This document shows, piece after piece, positions 25,712 through 35,163 of a stretch of DNA of 64,000 bases. Numbering within the stretch: position 1 is the first letter of the stretch; each line of letters starts with the position of its first letter. The translations under genes and the position numbers were made by a program. Source of the stretch: Flavipsychrobacter sp. GTDB lineage: Bacteria > Bacteroidota > Bacteroidia > Chitinophagales > Chitinophagaceae. The notes beneath the pieces were generated by a model that made no database searches, had not been told where the DNA came from, and was given only the letters and a program-made list of their open reading frames with translations. The stretch lies in NCBI GenBank assembly GCA_031292525.1, contig JARLGY010000050.1:124001-188000 (forward strand), given 5' to 3'.

Positions 25712-28501
25712 CTACACCACTACATTTATCATTTTGCCTTTCACATAAATGAATTTCTTCAGGTCTTTGCCTTCCATCCATTTCTGTATATTGCTGTTTG
25801 CAAGCACCTCTTTTTGTATATGTGCAGGATCTTCTTCCAGCGCAAACTCCATATCGGCACGGGTTTTGCCGTTTACTGCCACTGGGTACTTTTTGCTGTT
25901 TTCATTAATGTACTGCTCGTCAAAAGCCGGGTAGCTAGCATCCAGCACACTGGTGGTATGGCCCAGGTTGTGCCACAACTCTTCTGCCAGGTGGGGGGCC
26001 AGCGGGCTCAATACAATAGCCAGCGGTTCAAGCACTGCACGTTTGTGGCAGTTGAGGGCGGTAAGGTCGTTCACGCAGATCATGAACTGGCTTACCGATG
26101 TATTGTATGCCCACTTTTCTATATCGTCTGCGGTCTTCTTTATGGTTTTATGCAGTATGCGCAGTTCAGCCTCTGTAGCGTGTTCGTCTGTTACTATCCA
26201 GCCTTTTTGCTCATCAGCATATAAGCGCCACAGTTTTTTAAGGAAACGGTGTACCCCTTCTATACCCTTGGTGTCCCATGGCTTACTGATGTCTATAGGG
26301 CCCAAGAACATCTCGTACATCCGGAAGGTATCAGCACCATATTGTGCAACAATGTCGTCGGGATTAACCACATTGTACTTGCTCTTGCTCATTTTCTCAG
26401 TGCCACTTCCGCAGATGTACTTATCTCCTTCTTTTATAAAAGTGGCGTTCTCATATTCAGGACGCCATTTTGTGAATGCTTCCGTATCCAACTCCAGGCC
26501 ATCCACAATGTTTACATCTACGTGCAACTCGTCGGTTTTATACTGGTCTTTTAAACCATATGATACAAACTGCGAGGTACCACTCACTCTATATACAAAG
26601 CGGCTGTTGCCCTGTATCATCCCTTGGTTGATGAGTTTTTTGAAAGGTTCATCAAAGCTGATATGTCCCAGGTCGTGCAGCGCTTTTGTCCACATACGGC
26701 TATACAGCAGGTGGCCAACTGCATGTTCAGTACCGCCTATATAAATATCAACCTGATTCCAATAATCTGTTGCGGTATGCGATGCGAATTCGTTGTTATT
26801 GTGTGGGTCCATAAAACGCAGGAAGTACCAACTGCTGGCTGCGTAGCCGGGCATGGTGTTGGTTTCCCTGTTGCCAACTGGAGTGGTCACCCATTCGCTA
26901 ACGTTAGCTAGCGGCCCTTCACCTTCTGGCCCAGGTTTATATGATTCCACCCTAGGCAGTATTACCGGTAATTCCTGTAGTTCAGGATAAGCATCCAACT
27001 CCTGTTCATCTGTCCCGAACGGTATGCCGTCGATATATATAATAGGGAATGGTTCGCCCCAGTACCGCTGGCGACTAAAGCCCGCATCCCTGAATTTATA
27101 ATTTACCTTTCTGCGGCCAGCGCCTGCACTTTCAATAGCTTTTATAGCCGCTTCAGTTGCCTGTGGTATTTCAAGCCCGGTAAGGAAGCCACTGTTTTCT
27201 ATTTTGCCTTTCTTAGCACTGTACGCTTCTGTACCGTTATAACTGCCACCAAATATATTGGTAATAGACAGGTTGAAATGTTGGGCAAAGGCATGGTCAC
27301 GCTCATCGCCGCTAGGTACAGCCATTATAGCGCCTGTACCATAACCTGCCAGCACATATTCGCTGATCCACACCGGCACTTTATTTCCGCTCACCGGATT
27401 TATGGCATACGCACCTGTAAAAGCCCCAGTTACCTGCTTCACCTCGGCCATACGTTCACGTTCGCTGCGCGATTTTACATATTGTTTGTATTCCTGCACC
27501 GCTTGCTGTTGTGCTTGAGTGGTGATGCCATCTACCATTTCGTGCTCAGGGGCCACAACCATAAAGTCGACACCGAAAATAGTATCGGGCCGTGTTGTGA
27601 ATACCGTGATGTTTGTATCGTGGCCGTCCAGTGCAAAACGTACTTCGGCGCCATTGCTTTTGCCTATCCAGTTGCGTTGCATTTCTTTCATGGCCTCGCT
27701 CCAATCTAGCGTATCCAAACTATCCAGCAACCTATCTGCAAACTCTGTAATGCGCAGGAACCACTGGCGCATTTTTTTGCGCTCTGCCGGGTGGCCACCG
27801 CGTTCTGATACGCCATTCACAACCTCATCGTTAGCCAATACGGTACCCAATGCCTCGCACCACCACACTTCGGCATAGCCCTGGTAGGCCAGGCGGTAGC
27901 GCATCAATATATCGCGCTGTTGTTTTTTATCGTAGCTGTGCCATGCTGCAGCATCGAAGCTTAGTGTATCATCGGCAGGGCATGTGTAGTTTGTATTTCC
28001 TTCTTTCTCAAAGATGTTGATAAGCTCTTGTATAGGCTGCGCTTTGTTGGCTGCACGGTTGTACCAGCTATGGAACAACTGCAGGAATATCCATTGCGTC
28101 CATTTATAATACTTAGCATCGCTGGTGCGTACCTCGCGGTCCCAATCGAAGCTGAAGCCAATATTATCTAACTGCTCACGGTAGCGTGCTATATTCTTTT
28201 CGGTAGTAACAGCGGGGTGCTGGCCGGTTTCGAGCGCATACTGTTCTGCCGGCAGGCCAAACGAATCGTAACCCATAGGGTGCAGGACATTAAAGCCCTT
28301 CAGCCTTTTGTAACGTGCATAAATATCTGACGCTATATAACCCAGCGGGTGCCCCACATGCAAACCCGCACCGCTGGGGTACGGGAACATATCCAGTATA
28401 TAAAACTTAGGTTTAGCGCTTGTATTGCTTACTTTGTAAGTACCTAACTGTTGCCATTTTTCTTTCCACTTCTTTTCTATAATGCCGAAATCGTAATTCA
28501 T
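25712..28501 (-). CDS. leuS: Leucyl-tRNA synthetase
   Basis: Class I aminoacyl-tRNA synthetase charging tRNA-Leu. The start MNYDFGIIEKKWKEKWQ is the conserved LeuS N-terminus; a 15-residue upstream extension is rejected. The HIGH-type motif is in PYPSGAGLHVGHPLGY, the editing (CP1) domain contains FTTRPDTIFGVDFMV, and KMSKS is in GTEKMSKSKYNVVNPDD. The 929-aa length is normal for Bacteroidota. An inverted repeat sits in its leader. Confidence 0.97.
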   Translation of the reverse strand: MNYDFGIIEKKWKEKWQQLGTYKVSNTSAKPKFYILDMFPYPSGAGLHVGHPLGYIASDIYARYKRLKGFNVLHPMGYDSFGLPAEQYALETGQHPAVTTEKNIARYREQLDNIGFSFDWDREVRTSDAKYYKWTQWIFLQLFHSWYNRAANKAQPIQELINIFEKEGNTNYTCPADDTLSFDAAAWHSYDKKQQRDILMRYRLAYQGYAEVWWCEALGTVLANDEVVNGVSERGGHPAERKKMRQWFLRITEFADRLLDSLDTLDWSEAMKEMQRNWIGKSNGAEVRFALDGHDTNITVFTTRPDTIFGVDFMVVAPEHEMVDGITTQAQQQAVQEYKQYVKSRSERERMAEVKQVTGAFTGAYAINPVSGNKVPVWISEYVLAGYGTGAIMAVPSGDERDHAFAQHFNLSITNIFGGSYNGTEAYSAKKGKIENSGFLTGLEIPQATEAAIKAIESAGAGRRKVNYKFRDAGFSRQRYWGEPFPIIYIDGIPFGTDEQELDAYPELQELPVILPRVESYKPGPEGEGPLANVSEWVTTPVGNRETNTMPGYAASSWYFLRFMDPHNNNEFASHTATDYWNQVDIYIGGTEHAVGHLLYSRMWTKALHDLGHISFDEPFKKLINQGMIQGNSRFVYRVSGTSQFVSYGLKDQYKTDELHVDVNIVDGLELDTEAFTKWRPEYENATFIKEGDKYICGSGTEKMSKSKYNVVNPDDIVAQYGADTFRMYEMFLGPIDISKPWDTKGIEGVHRFLKKLWRLYADEQKGWIVTDEHATEAELRILHKTIKKTADDIEKWAYNTSVSQFMICVNDLTALNCHKRAVLEPLAIVLSPLAPHLAEELWHNLGHTTSVLDASYPAFDEQYINENSKKYPVAVNGKTRADMEFALEEDPAHIQKEVLANSNIQKWMEGKDLKKFIYVKGKMINVVV

Positions 28502-28525
28502 AGGCGGCAAAAATAACCCTACAAA

Positions 28526-28546
28526 TTGACAATTGCATATTGTCAA
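28526..28546. promoter_or_regulatory. Inverted repeat in the leuS leader
   Basis: TTGACAAT (28526-28533) and ATTGTCAA (28539-28546) are perfect arms around 5 nt. They lie 25-45 nt upstream of the leuS start and about 40 nt past the ispH stop. It could be an operator, a leader hairpin or a weak ispH terminator. No T-run follows directly. Confidence 0.4.
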
Positions 28547-28583
28547 TGTTCAATTGTAAAATATGTATGTATTGTACTATTGT

Positions 28584-29798
28584 CTATTGTGTTACGTGTA
28601 GTTCTTCGTTATTTCCAGTCAGCATTGCTAACCGTTCCATTACCCTTTCTACCAAAGCATCGGGGCAGGAAGCGCCTGATGTGATCATGACCTTTAACGG
28701 GCGCGCATCTGGAATATAATTATTGGTCACTACTTCAGTATGGGTGTGCATATCAAAGTGGCTTATTTCGGTGCCCGATATAAGGCAGACTTCATCTTTT
28801 ATATAGTAAGTAGGTAGCTTCAGCTCGCAAAGCTCCACGAGGTGAGATGTGTTGGAACTATTATAGCCACCTATCACCAGCGCGAAATCGGCCTCATACT
28901 CCAGCATACCTTGCACTGCCCCCTGGTTATCCATAGTGGCATAGCACAGGGTGTCACGGGTTTCTGCAAAGCGATCGCTGATCTTATCTGCAGGTGTTTT
29001 ATAATGTGCAATGATCACCTGTTTCAGGTAGTCAGCAATGGCCTGGGTTTCGCTGGCAAGCATTGTGGTCTGGTTCACCACACCTATGCGTTGCAAATCG
29101 TTTGTAACGTCAAACCCTTCAGAATATTGGTTCTTAAAATCTGAGTAGAACTGTTCAGCAGGTAACTCGCCGGTGATGTATTTTGCAAGGAGTTCCGTTT
29201 CCGTCATATCCTTTACCACAACGGTAGGTGTATGGGCCTTGCTGTGCGAAAATGTTGCACGAGTTTCTTCGTGCTTCGGTTTGCCGTGTACTACTACGGT
29301 ATAGCCTTCCTGACCTATTTTTTCAGCACGGTTCCATACTTTTTCTACAAAGGGGCAGGTGGTTTCGTAAAGGGTGGGCTCGATACCCTTGTTACGGAGT
29401 TTTTGTTCCATTTCAAGCGTAGTGCCAAAAGCAGGAATGATAACGATATCGGCAGCGGTCAATTCGTTCCAATCCAGCAGCATATTGCCGCCGGTATCCA
29501 TAATGAACTGCACCCCCAGTGACTGAAGGTCTGCATTTACACCTGGGTTGTGTATCATTTCGCTGAGCAGGAATATACGTTTGCCCGGTTGCTCTTCTAT
29601 AGCCCTGAAGGCAATCTCTATAGCATTTTCAACCCCGTAACAAAAACCGAAATGGCGCGCAAGAATGACCTGTAAAGTACCGGACTCTAAAAGAGTAGGT
29701 GAGTAGTCCTTTTTCATCTTATCGGCTGCCTTCCTGTTCTGCTTGATGGCAGATACCATAGGGCTGCGATATTGTACCGGTACATTAAACGATTTCAT
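28584..29798 (-). CDS. ispH: 4-hydroxy-3-methylbut-2-enyl diphosphate reductase
   Basis: [4Fe-4S] enzyme of the last MEP-pathway step, giving IPP and DMAPP. The three cluster cysteines are visible in GFCYGVENAI near 54, TTCPFVEKVWNRA near 147 and SGASCPDALVERV near 380. The 404-aa form, with an N-terminal extension and a central insertion, matches the plant/cyanobacterial/Bacteroidota type rather than the 316-aa E. coli type. leuS follows 82 bp downstream on the same strand. Confidence 0.95.
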   Translation of the reverse strand: MKSFNVPVQYRSPMVSAIKQNRKAADKMKKDYSPTLLESGTLQVILARHFGFCYGVENAIEIAFRAIEEQPGKRIFLLSEMIHNPGVNADLQSLGVQFIMDTGGNMLLDWNELTAADIVIIPAFGTTLEMEQKLRNKGIEPTLYETTCPFVEKVWNRAEKIGQEGYTVVVHGKPKHEETRATFSHSKAHTPTVVVKDMTETELLAKYITGELPAEQFYSDFKNQYSEGFDVTNDLQRIGVVNQTTMLASETQAIADYLKQVIIAHYKTPADKISDRFAETRDTLCYATMDNQGAVQGMLEYEADFALVIGGYNSSNTSHLVELCELKLPTYYIKDEVCLISGTEISHFDMHTHTEVVTNNYIPDARPLKVMITSGASCPDALVERVMERLAMLTGNNEELHVTQ

Positions 29799-29860
29799 GC
29801 GGATGCAAAGGTACGGGATTTGAGGATTTTGGAGTTATAGACTTATGTATAAAAAAGTTA

Positions 29861-30850
29861 TTACTCCTCATCCTCCCCAAACGATGTCTTAACCACATCT
29901 GCCTTTATTCCCATTTCCTCGCGCAGGTAGCGGGCGAGTGGGGCAGTGAAGCCATGGGTGGCATAAACACACTCTGCGCCTGTAGCATTTATGGCCTGCA
30001 GCAGCCCCTGCCAGTCGGCATGGTCGCTAAGGGCAAAACCTGCATCGGCATTACGGCGGCGCTGGGCGCCACGTACCTGCATCCAGCCGCTGCACACCCC
30101 AAGGCTAAATGGCTGCATGCGTTTTAAATAAGCGGCGCTATCAGCAGAAGGCGGGATTATAATGATGCGTTTTTTCATTTCTTCTTTCGTTATGTCCGCG
30201 CCCAGGTAGTCAACGGCTGGCATTTTCATAAACCGTGCTATGGCTTCCTGCATGGCGTATATGGCACCATGTACATAGAACTTATAACCATATGGGGTAA
30301 GGTTGTGTATGAGCCGCTGGGCCTTGCCCAGGCTATAAGCGGTAAGTATGCTGTTGCGCCCTGCAGCCTGGTTGGCCTGTACCCAAAGATGGATGTCTTC
30401 CATTATGCTGCTTTGCTTCTGCCATTGGTAAATGGGCAAGCCAAAAGTGCTTTCAGTAATAAAAGTATTGCACTTTACTGGCTCAAAAGGTACAGATACA
30501 AGATCGTCTTCGGTTTTGTAGTCACCTGATACTACCCATACTTCGCCTTTGTACTCCACACGCACCTGTGCCGACCCAATGATATGCCCTGCGGGGAACA
30601 GTGTGATCTTTACATTGTTGATAGAAATAGTTTGACCGTAATCTACACTTTGTATGGCAATATCCTCGTATAGCCGCGCTTTTAAAAGATAGTAGCTGTC
30701 TTTATGCGCCAGGTATAGCTTGCTACCCCAACGCGCATGGTCAGAGTGGGCATGGGTGGTAACTGCTCTATGCACTGGTTTCCACGGATCGATATAAAAA
30801 TCGCCTTGTTTGCAGTAAAGTCCATTATCTGTGAAAGAAATTAAGCCCAT
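29861..30850 (-). CDS. Ligase-associated DNA exonuclease (metallo-beta-lactamase fold)
   Basis: A 329-aa MBL/beta-CASP nuclease-like protein. The metal motif HAHSDHARWG is near 33, with further ligands in FPAGHIIGSAQV and VVSGDYKTEDD. The beta-CASP half has LTAYSLGKAQRLIH and ALSDHADWQGLLQAI, and ends near YATHGFTAPLARYL. In many bacteria this family is encoded with an ATP-dependent DNA ligase and Lhr-like helicase as a repair set; those partners are not seen here. Older annotations call it an mRNA 3'-end processing factor. Confidence 0.87.
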   Translation of the reverse strand: MGLISFTDNGLYCKQGDFYIDPWKPVHRAVTTHAHSDHARWGSKLYLAHKDSYYLLKARLYEDIAIQSVDYGQTISINNVKITLFPAGHIIGSAQVRVEYKGEVWVVSGDYKTEDDLVSVPFEPVKCNTFITESTFGLPIYQWQKQSSIMEDIHLWVQANQAAGRNSILTAYSLGKAQRLIHNLTPYGYKFYVHGAIYAMQEAIARFMKMPAVDYLGADITKEEMKKRIIIIPPSADSAAYLKRMQPFSLGVCSGWMQVRGAQRRRNADAGFALSDHADWQGLLQAINATGAECVYATHGFTAPLARYLREEMGIKADVVKTSFGEDEE

Positions 30851-31013
30851 GATACACTGACTATTTTTATAATGTTGTCGTCCCTATTCCCTTAAGGATG
30901 CTTATACAGGTAATAATGATGCCAATGAAAATACAATTTTTAAATATTCAATGTCTTTTGTTCATTTTATACTGAATTAATGGATAATTTAGAATTTGCA
31001 GAAGCAATGATGA

Positions 31014-31031
31014 ACATGATTTTGATCATGT
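31014..31031. promoter_or_regulatory. Palindrome upstream of the DUF3810 gene
   Basis: ACATGAT-TTTG-ATCATGT is a perfect 18-bp inverted repeat, 23 nt before the start codon. Its core ATGAT-N4-ATCAT equals that of the palindrome upstream of the Crp/Fnr gene (51910-51923) and resembles an FNR-type box (TTGAT-N4-ATCAA). Use as an operator is inference. Confidence 0.4.
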
Positions 31032-31054
31032 AGGTCAAATGGCGTTGAGCGTGT

Positions 31055-32146
31055 ATGAATTATAAGAAGAAAATAATTATCCTTTTGTTGCTGATAGTGG
31101 TGCTCTCCGTTATCCAATATGCTTTGCGGGTATATCCCCGGTATCTGTCGTTTTACGATATGTTCATTTTTCAGCCGTGGCAATATGTAAGGAACGTAGT
31201 TTTTGGTTATGTTCCTTTTAGTGTTGGCGATATACTGTACCTGCTTGCCGTGTTGGCGATAGTTACGCTAGTTATAAGGTGGATCGTTTTTTTGGTAAGG
31301 CTAAGGACCCACAACGGTTACTTGCTGGCTTCTATCATACATACCATCATTACTTTTGAAGTTATATACTTGCTTTTTATTTTAGGATGGGGCGCCAACT
31401 ATTACAAGCCCACACTCACTAATTATTGGGAATTGAAGGTGCTGAAAGAACATCGCAACGATTCGTCGACCGTACGCGAGTTTGATACCTACCTGGTGGC
31501 TAAGCTGAATGAATATGCCCCGCATTATCATAGCTTGCCATTTAAGGAAGTGAACCGCAGGGCGCAACTATACTATCGGCAATACACCAACACCCGCAGT
31601 AAGCTGGGTAGTCTAAATGTGAAGCCCTCTATTTTCGGTTACCTGATGCAGAATTTTGCCATACAGGGCTACTATAATCCGTTTACGGGCGAATCGCAGG
31701 TAAACCGGTTCTTGCCGCAGTTTATGCTACCTTTTGTGGTCTGCCACGAAATGGCGCACCAGGCTGGTATTGCTGCTGAAGACGATGCCAACTTGCTGGC
31801 ATATGCACTGGGTACCGCAACTAATGATACTGCATTTAAGTACTCCTGCTATTTTAATATATGGCTGTATGCACACAACCGCATGTACCGGCACGATACT
31901 ACAATGGCTAACAAGCTGGAACTAACACTGAACAAACTAACGCTGGCACAGGTAGATACCCTTGAAGACATACGCCGCCGCTATAATGGCGATATGAGCC
32001 ACTATAGCAGTAAGCTGTACGATGGCTACTTAAAGATGCATCACCAGAAAGATGGTATACGCAGCTATGGCAATGTAGCAATAAGCGCCTGGGCATGGGA
32101 GGAACACCGAAAGTTGTTCCGGAACATGATGATAATGATACCGTGA
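31055..32146 (+). CDS. DUF3810 membrane protein with zinc-peptidase motif
   Basis: A 363-aa Bacteroidota protein with three N-terminal membrane spans (about 5-22, 52-80 and 90-115) and a large extracytoplasmic domain. VVCHEMAHQAGIAAEDDANLL near 228 contains HExxH-like HEMAH plus a downstream acidic residue, the pattern of a zinc metallopeptidase. Activity has not been shown for the family as far as I know. Its stop is 3 bp from the stop of the convergent mutase gene. A palindrome precedes the start. Confidence 0.85.
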   Translation: MNYKKKIIILLLLIVVLSVIQYALRVYPRYLSFYDMFIFQPWQYVRNVVFGYVPFSVGDILYLLAVLAIVTLVIRWIVFLVRLRTHNGYLLASIIHTIITFEVIYLLFILGWGANYYKPTLTNYWELKVLKEHRNDSSTVREFDTYLVAKLNEYAPHYHSLPFKEVNRRAQLYYRQYTNTRSKLGSLNVKPSIFGYLMQNFAIQGYYNPFTGESQVNRFLPQFMLPFVVCHEMAHQAGIAAEDDANLLAYALGTATNDTAFKYSCYFNIWLYAHNRMYRHDTTMANKLELTLNKLTLAQVDTLEDIRRRYNGDMSHYSSKLYDGYLKMHHQKDGIRSYGNVAISAWAWEEHRKLFRNMMIMIP

Positions 32147-32149
32147 CCT

Positions 32150-33706
32150 TTAGCCTTTATACTCGCCCCACACGTTACGTAAGGTGTCTGATATTTCGCC
32201 TAATGTACACAGACTTTCTACTGCAGCTATTACATGTGGCATCAGGTTGTCGGTAGACATTGCAGCGGTTTTTATGGCTGCAAGGCATGAGGATGCTTGT
32301 ACATTATCCCTTTTTTCGCGCAGCGCTTTCAGTTTCAGGCTTTGCACTTGTCTTATGCTGTCGTCTATCCTGAATACAGGTGTCTTGCTTGTTTCGGGCG
32401 ATGCGAACTTGTTTACACCTACTATCACCTTGCTACCGTCTTCTATAGCCTTGTTGTACGCATAGGCAGACCGTGCAATCTCGTCTTGTACAAAATGTTG
32501 CTCTATGGCTTTTACAGCACCACCCATAGCGTCTATTCTATCCAGCAGTTTTTGTGCTGCGGCTTCTACCTCGTTGGTCAGGTTTTCTACATAAAAAGAA
32601 CCTGCAAGCGGGTCAACTGTATCAGTAGCCCCGCTTTCAAAGGCAATGATCTGTTGGGTGCGGAGTGCGATACTTGCGGCTTCTTCTGTAGGCAATGATA
32701 ATGCTTCATCGTAGCCATTGGTATGTAGTGATTGTGTGCCGCCCAACACAGCAGATAGCGCCTGTAGGGTAACGCGTACTATATTGTTTTTAGGCTGTGG
32801 GGCAGTAAGTGTGCTGCCCCCAGTTTGCGTATGGAAACGGAGCATTTGTGCCTTGGGATCGGTAGCGCCCAAAGACTGTGTAATGTGTGCCCACATGCGG
32901 CGTGCAGCGCGGAACTTAGCCACCTCTTCAAAGATGTTATTATGTGCATTGAAGAAGAAAGAAAGACGTTGTGCAAACACATTGATATCCAGTCCCTTAG
33001 TGATCGCTGCCTGCAAGTAAGCCTTACCATTGGCCAATGTAAAGGCTAGTTCCTGCACCGCATTAGAGCCTGCTTCTCTGATGTGGTAACCCGATATAGA
33101 TATGGTATTCCATTTAGGTACATCCTTGCTGCAATATTCGAAAATGTCGGTAATGAGCCGCATGGACTGCGTAGGTGGGTATATATATGTACCCCTTGCA
33201 GCGTATTCCTTTAGTATATCGTTCTGTATAGTACCCGATATTTTTTTTAAATCGGCACCCTGCTTTTTTGCAAGCGCTATATAAAATGCCAGTAGTATAA
33301 ATGCCGTGGCATTGATGGTCATAGAAGTGGAAATGTCTTTGAGCTGTATATCTTTAAACAGCAGCTCCATGTCCTCTAGCGAGTCGATAGCCACCCCAAC
33401 CTTGCCCACCTCGCCTTCAGACATGGCATGGTCAGAATCGTAGCCGATCTGAGTAGGAAGGTCAAATGCGACAGAAAGCCCATTTACACCCTGTCCCAGC
33501 AAAAAATGATAACGTTTATTCGATTCCTCGGCAGTACTGAACCCTGCATATTGACGCATGGTCCACATCTTATCGCGATACATGGCGGTATGCACTCCCC
33601 GCGTATATGGGAAATGTCCGGGCTTTTCGTTCATTGGGGGAGCCTGGGTATAAAGCTCATTGATCACTATACCGGCATCCGTCTTTATTTCTTTATTATC
33701 GCTCAC
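32150..33706 (-). CDS. Acyl-CoA mutase large subunit (methylmalonyl-CoA mutase family), lacking the B12 domain
   Basis: TIM-barrel substrate domain of an adenosylcobalamin-dependent acyl-CoA mutase. [20 protein letters not shown] near 48 has the Tyr that in methylmalonyl-CoA mutase contacts the substrate. [25 protein letters not shown] and [18 protein letters not shown] are further family blocks. At 518 aa it ends before the cobalamin-binding domain (no DxHxxG), as in the split archaeal-type enzymes. A separate small B12-binding subunit is needed, and none is in the window. It could be a methylmalonyl-, 2-hydroxyisobutyryl- or ethylmalonyl-type mutase; the Tyr favours methylmalonyl. Confidence 0.85.
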   Translation of the reverse strand: MSDNKEIKTDAGIVINELYTQAPPMNEKPGHFPYTRGVHTAMYRDKMWTMRQYAGFSTAEESNKRYHFLLGQGVNGLSVAFDLPTQIGYDSDHAMSEGEVGKVGVAIDSLEDMELLFKDIQLKDISTSMTINATAFILLAFYIALAKKQGADLKKISGTIQNDILKEYAARGTYIYPPTQSMRLITDIFEYCSKDVPKWNTISISGYHIREAGSNAVQELAFTLANGKAYLQAAITKGLDINVFAQRLSFFFNAHNNIFEEVAKFRAARRMWAHITQSLGATDPKAQMLRFHTQTGGSTLTAPQPKNNIVRVTLQALSAVLGGTQSLHTNGYDEALSLPTEEAASIALRTQQIIAFESGATDTVDPLAGSFYVENLTNEVEAAAQKLLDRIDAMGGAVKAIEQHFVQDEIARSAYAYNKAIEDGSKVIVGVNKFASPETSKTPVFRIDDSIRQVQSLKLKALREKRDNVQASSCLAAIKTAAMSTDNLMPHVIAAVESLCTLGEISDTLRNVWGEYKG

Positions 33707-33753
33707 AAAACTTTATTTGAAACTGATATACTATATATACTTCTTGTATTTAT

Positions 33754-34296
33754 CTATGCCTGTGGGCCACGAGCAAGTACTCGTTTGCATTCGTCGTTAA
33801 TAATTTGCAACGCCACATCTGTAGGCAACTCACTGGTGTTTTTCAATACTACCTCTACAATACGCATGTGCAGGTCTTTAGCAGGGGCCTCAGGGCTTAG
33901 CTGGCTGGCCATCACGTTTATCATGTTCAGTTCTTGTTCTTTAACGCCTTTTACTGTTTCCCAAACTTCGCGGCTCACATATACCTGTTGAGAGAGATTG
34001 TGTTCAAACTCGCTGCGTATATTAAAAGCTACAGCCTGTTGCAGATCGCTAACAGTCATGCCGGGCTGGTATATGCGTGGTATTAGCTGGCGCGGATGCA
34101 GGCGTTCTACAAATATAGCTAAACGCTCATATGCCTGCAGGCGCAGGGGCAGGGTAATGTTTTGTGTTTCCTGGAACAGTGCTATCTGTTTGCGCTGCAT
34201 TTCTGTTATGAGAAACTTGTTGACTATAAGATAAGATGCTAATAATACTACAAGTGCAGGCACCGTGTATTTTAAAAGTTCAAGTATTACTTCCAT
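33754..34296 (-). CDS. Bacteroidota conserved membrane-anchored protein (DUF7935-like)
   Basis: A 180-aa protein with one N-terminal membrane span (LLKYTVPALVVLLASYLIV), then a cytosolic helical domain: LPLRLQAYERLAIFVERLHP, FNIRSEFEHNLSQQVYVS and ELNMINVMASQLSPEA. This pattern is common next to the mutase subunit gene in Bacteroidota, and here it lies 47 bp upstream of it on the same strand. The family number is from memory; no function is known to me. Confidence 0.6.
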   Translation of the reverse strand: MEVILELLKYTVPALVVLLASYLIVNKFLITEMQRKQIALFQETQNITLPLRLQAYERLAIFVERLHPRQLIPRIYQPGMTVSDLQQAVAFNIRSEFEHNLSQQVYVSREVWETVKGVKEQELNMINVMASQLSPEAPAKDLHMRIVEVVLKNTSELPTDVALQIINDECKRVLARGPQA

Positions 34297-34445
34297 GTAT
34301 GTAAATTATAAGGGGCAAATTAAACTCTTTTTTACCAATGCGGTATGCAATGGTAAATGTTAGCAAAATATCAACTTTTTGTAAACCCATAAAACAATAG
34401 GGCATATGGCACAGTTTTTAAAACATCTGAGTAAAAGACACTTAT

Positions 34446-34913
34446 ATGCAAAACTCAGAAGCACTGATCGTAGTATTAAACGACCTTATAAAAATAAATA
34501 ACGACCGTGTAGCCGGATATCAAAGAGCTATCAATGAATCTAACGACCTTGACGTGGATATGAAGGCCACATTCGAAGGTATGATAAGAGAAAGTGAGCA
34601 GTATAAGCAAGAGCTCACTGCCAAAATACGCCAACTGGGCGGCAATGTAGAAACCGGAACCACAACATCGGGAAAAATATACAGGACCTGGATGGATGTA
34701 AAAGCAACCTTTACCGGCAGCGACCGCAAGGCTATACTTGCATCATGCGAATATGGTGAGGATGCTGCAAAGAAGGCTTATGAAAGTGCATTATCATCAG
34801 ATGCAGAGATGGACGCAGATGTACGTCAACTTATTGTTGCACAGCAAGAAGCGCTCAGCAATTCGCACGACCACATTAAAAAATATAGAGATGCGCACCA
34901 GGCTGTGAGCTAA
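34446..34913 (+). CDS. PA2169 family four-helix-bundle protein (DUF2383)
   Basis: A 155-aa, highly helical cytosolic protein with ferritin-like architecture. EALIVVLNDLIKINNDRVAG, MKATFEGMIRESEQYKQEL, YRTWMDVKATFTGSDRKAIL and CEYGEDAAKKAYESAL match the family blocks. Members are stress-associated in several bacteria but have no defined reaction. A hairpin terminator follows 26 nt after the stop, so it is probably a single-gene transcript. Confidence 0.85.
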   Translation: MQNSEALIVVLNDLIKINNDRVAGYQRAINESNDLDVDMKATFEGMIRESEQYKQELTAKIRQLGGNVETGTTTSGKIYRTWMDVKATFTGSDRKAILASCEYGEDAAKKAYESALSSDAEMDADVRQLIVAQQEALSNSHDHIKKYRDAHQAVS

Positions 34914-34938
34914 CTTATAAATAGGTTTAAATTCAATC

Positions 34939-34970
34939 TATCCCGCCCCTTTAACAGGCGGGATTTTTTA
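34939..34970 (+). terminator. Rho-independent terminator after the DUF2383 gene
   Basis: TCCCGCC (34941-34947) and GGCGGGA (34957-34963) form a GC-rich stem with a 9-nt loop, followed by TTTTTTATTTTT on the + strand. Confidence 0.85.
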
Positions 34971-35163
34971 TTTTTAAGACCCCATCCTCTGTGGAAGCAT
35001 TTCCTCACACATTTAATGATCCTTCATTCAGTTAATTAGGGCCCAGCGATTTGCGTGTATAAAACATTGGTTTGGATATGTTTATATATATTGTTAATTA
35101 TTTTAAATTTATGTCTTCTATGGCAAAGTATTTAAAGACTTGTAAGTATAAAATACGAAAGAT

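Noticed and set aside
25953-26744. A 263-codon open frame on the + strand
   Set aside because: It lies fully antisense to the highly conserved leuS coding sequence and its translation has no recognisable domain; a shadow of codon bias.
28502-28546. Fifteen-residue extension of LeuS
   Set aside because: Conserved LeuS proteins begin near MNYDFGIIEKKW; the extension lies over an inverted repeat that is better read as a leader.
33428-33991. A 187-codon + strand open frame
   Set aside because: It spans the start of the mutase gene and most of the membrane-anchored protein gene on the other strand; its translation is not protein-like.
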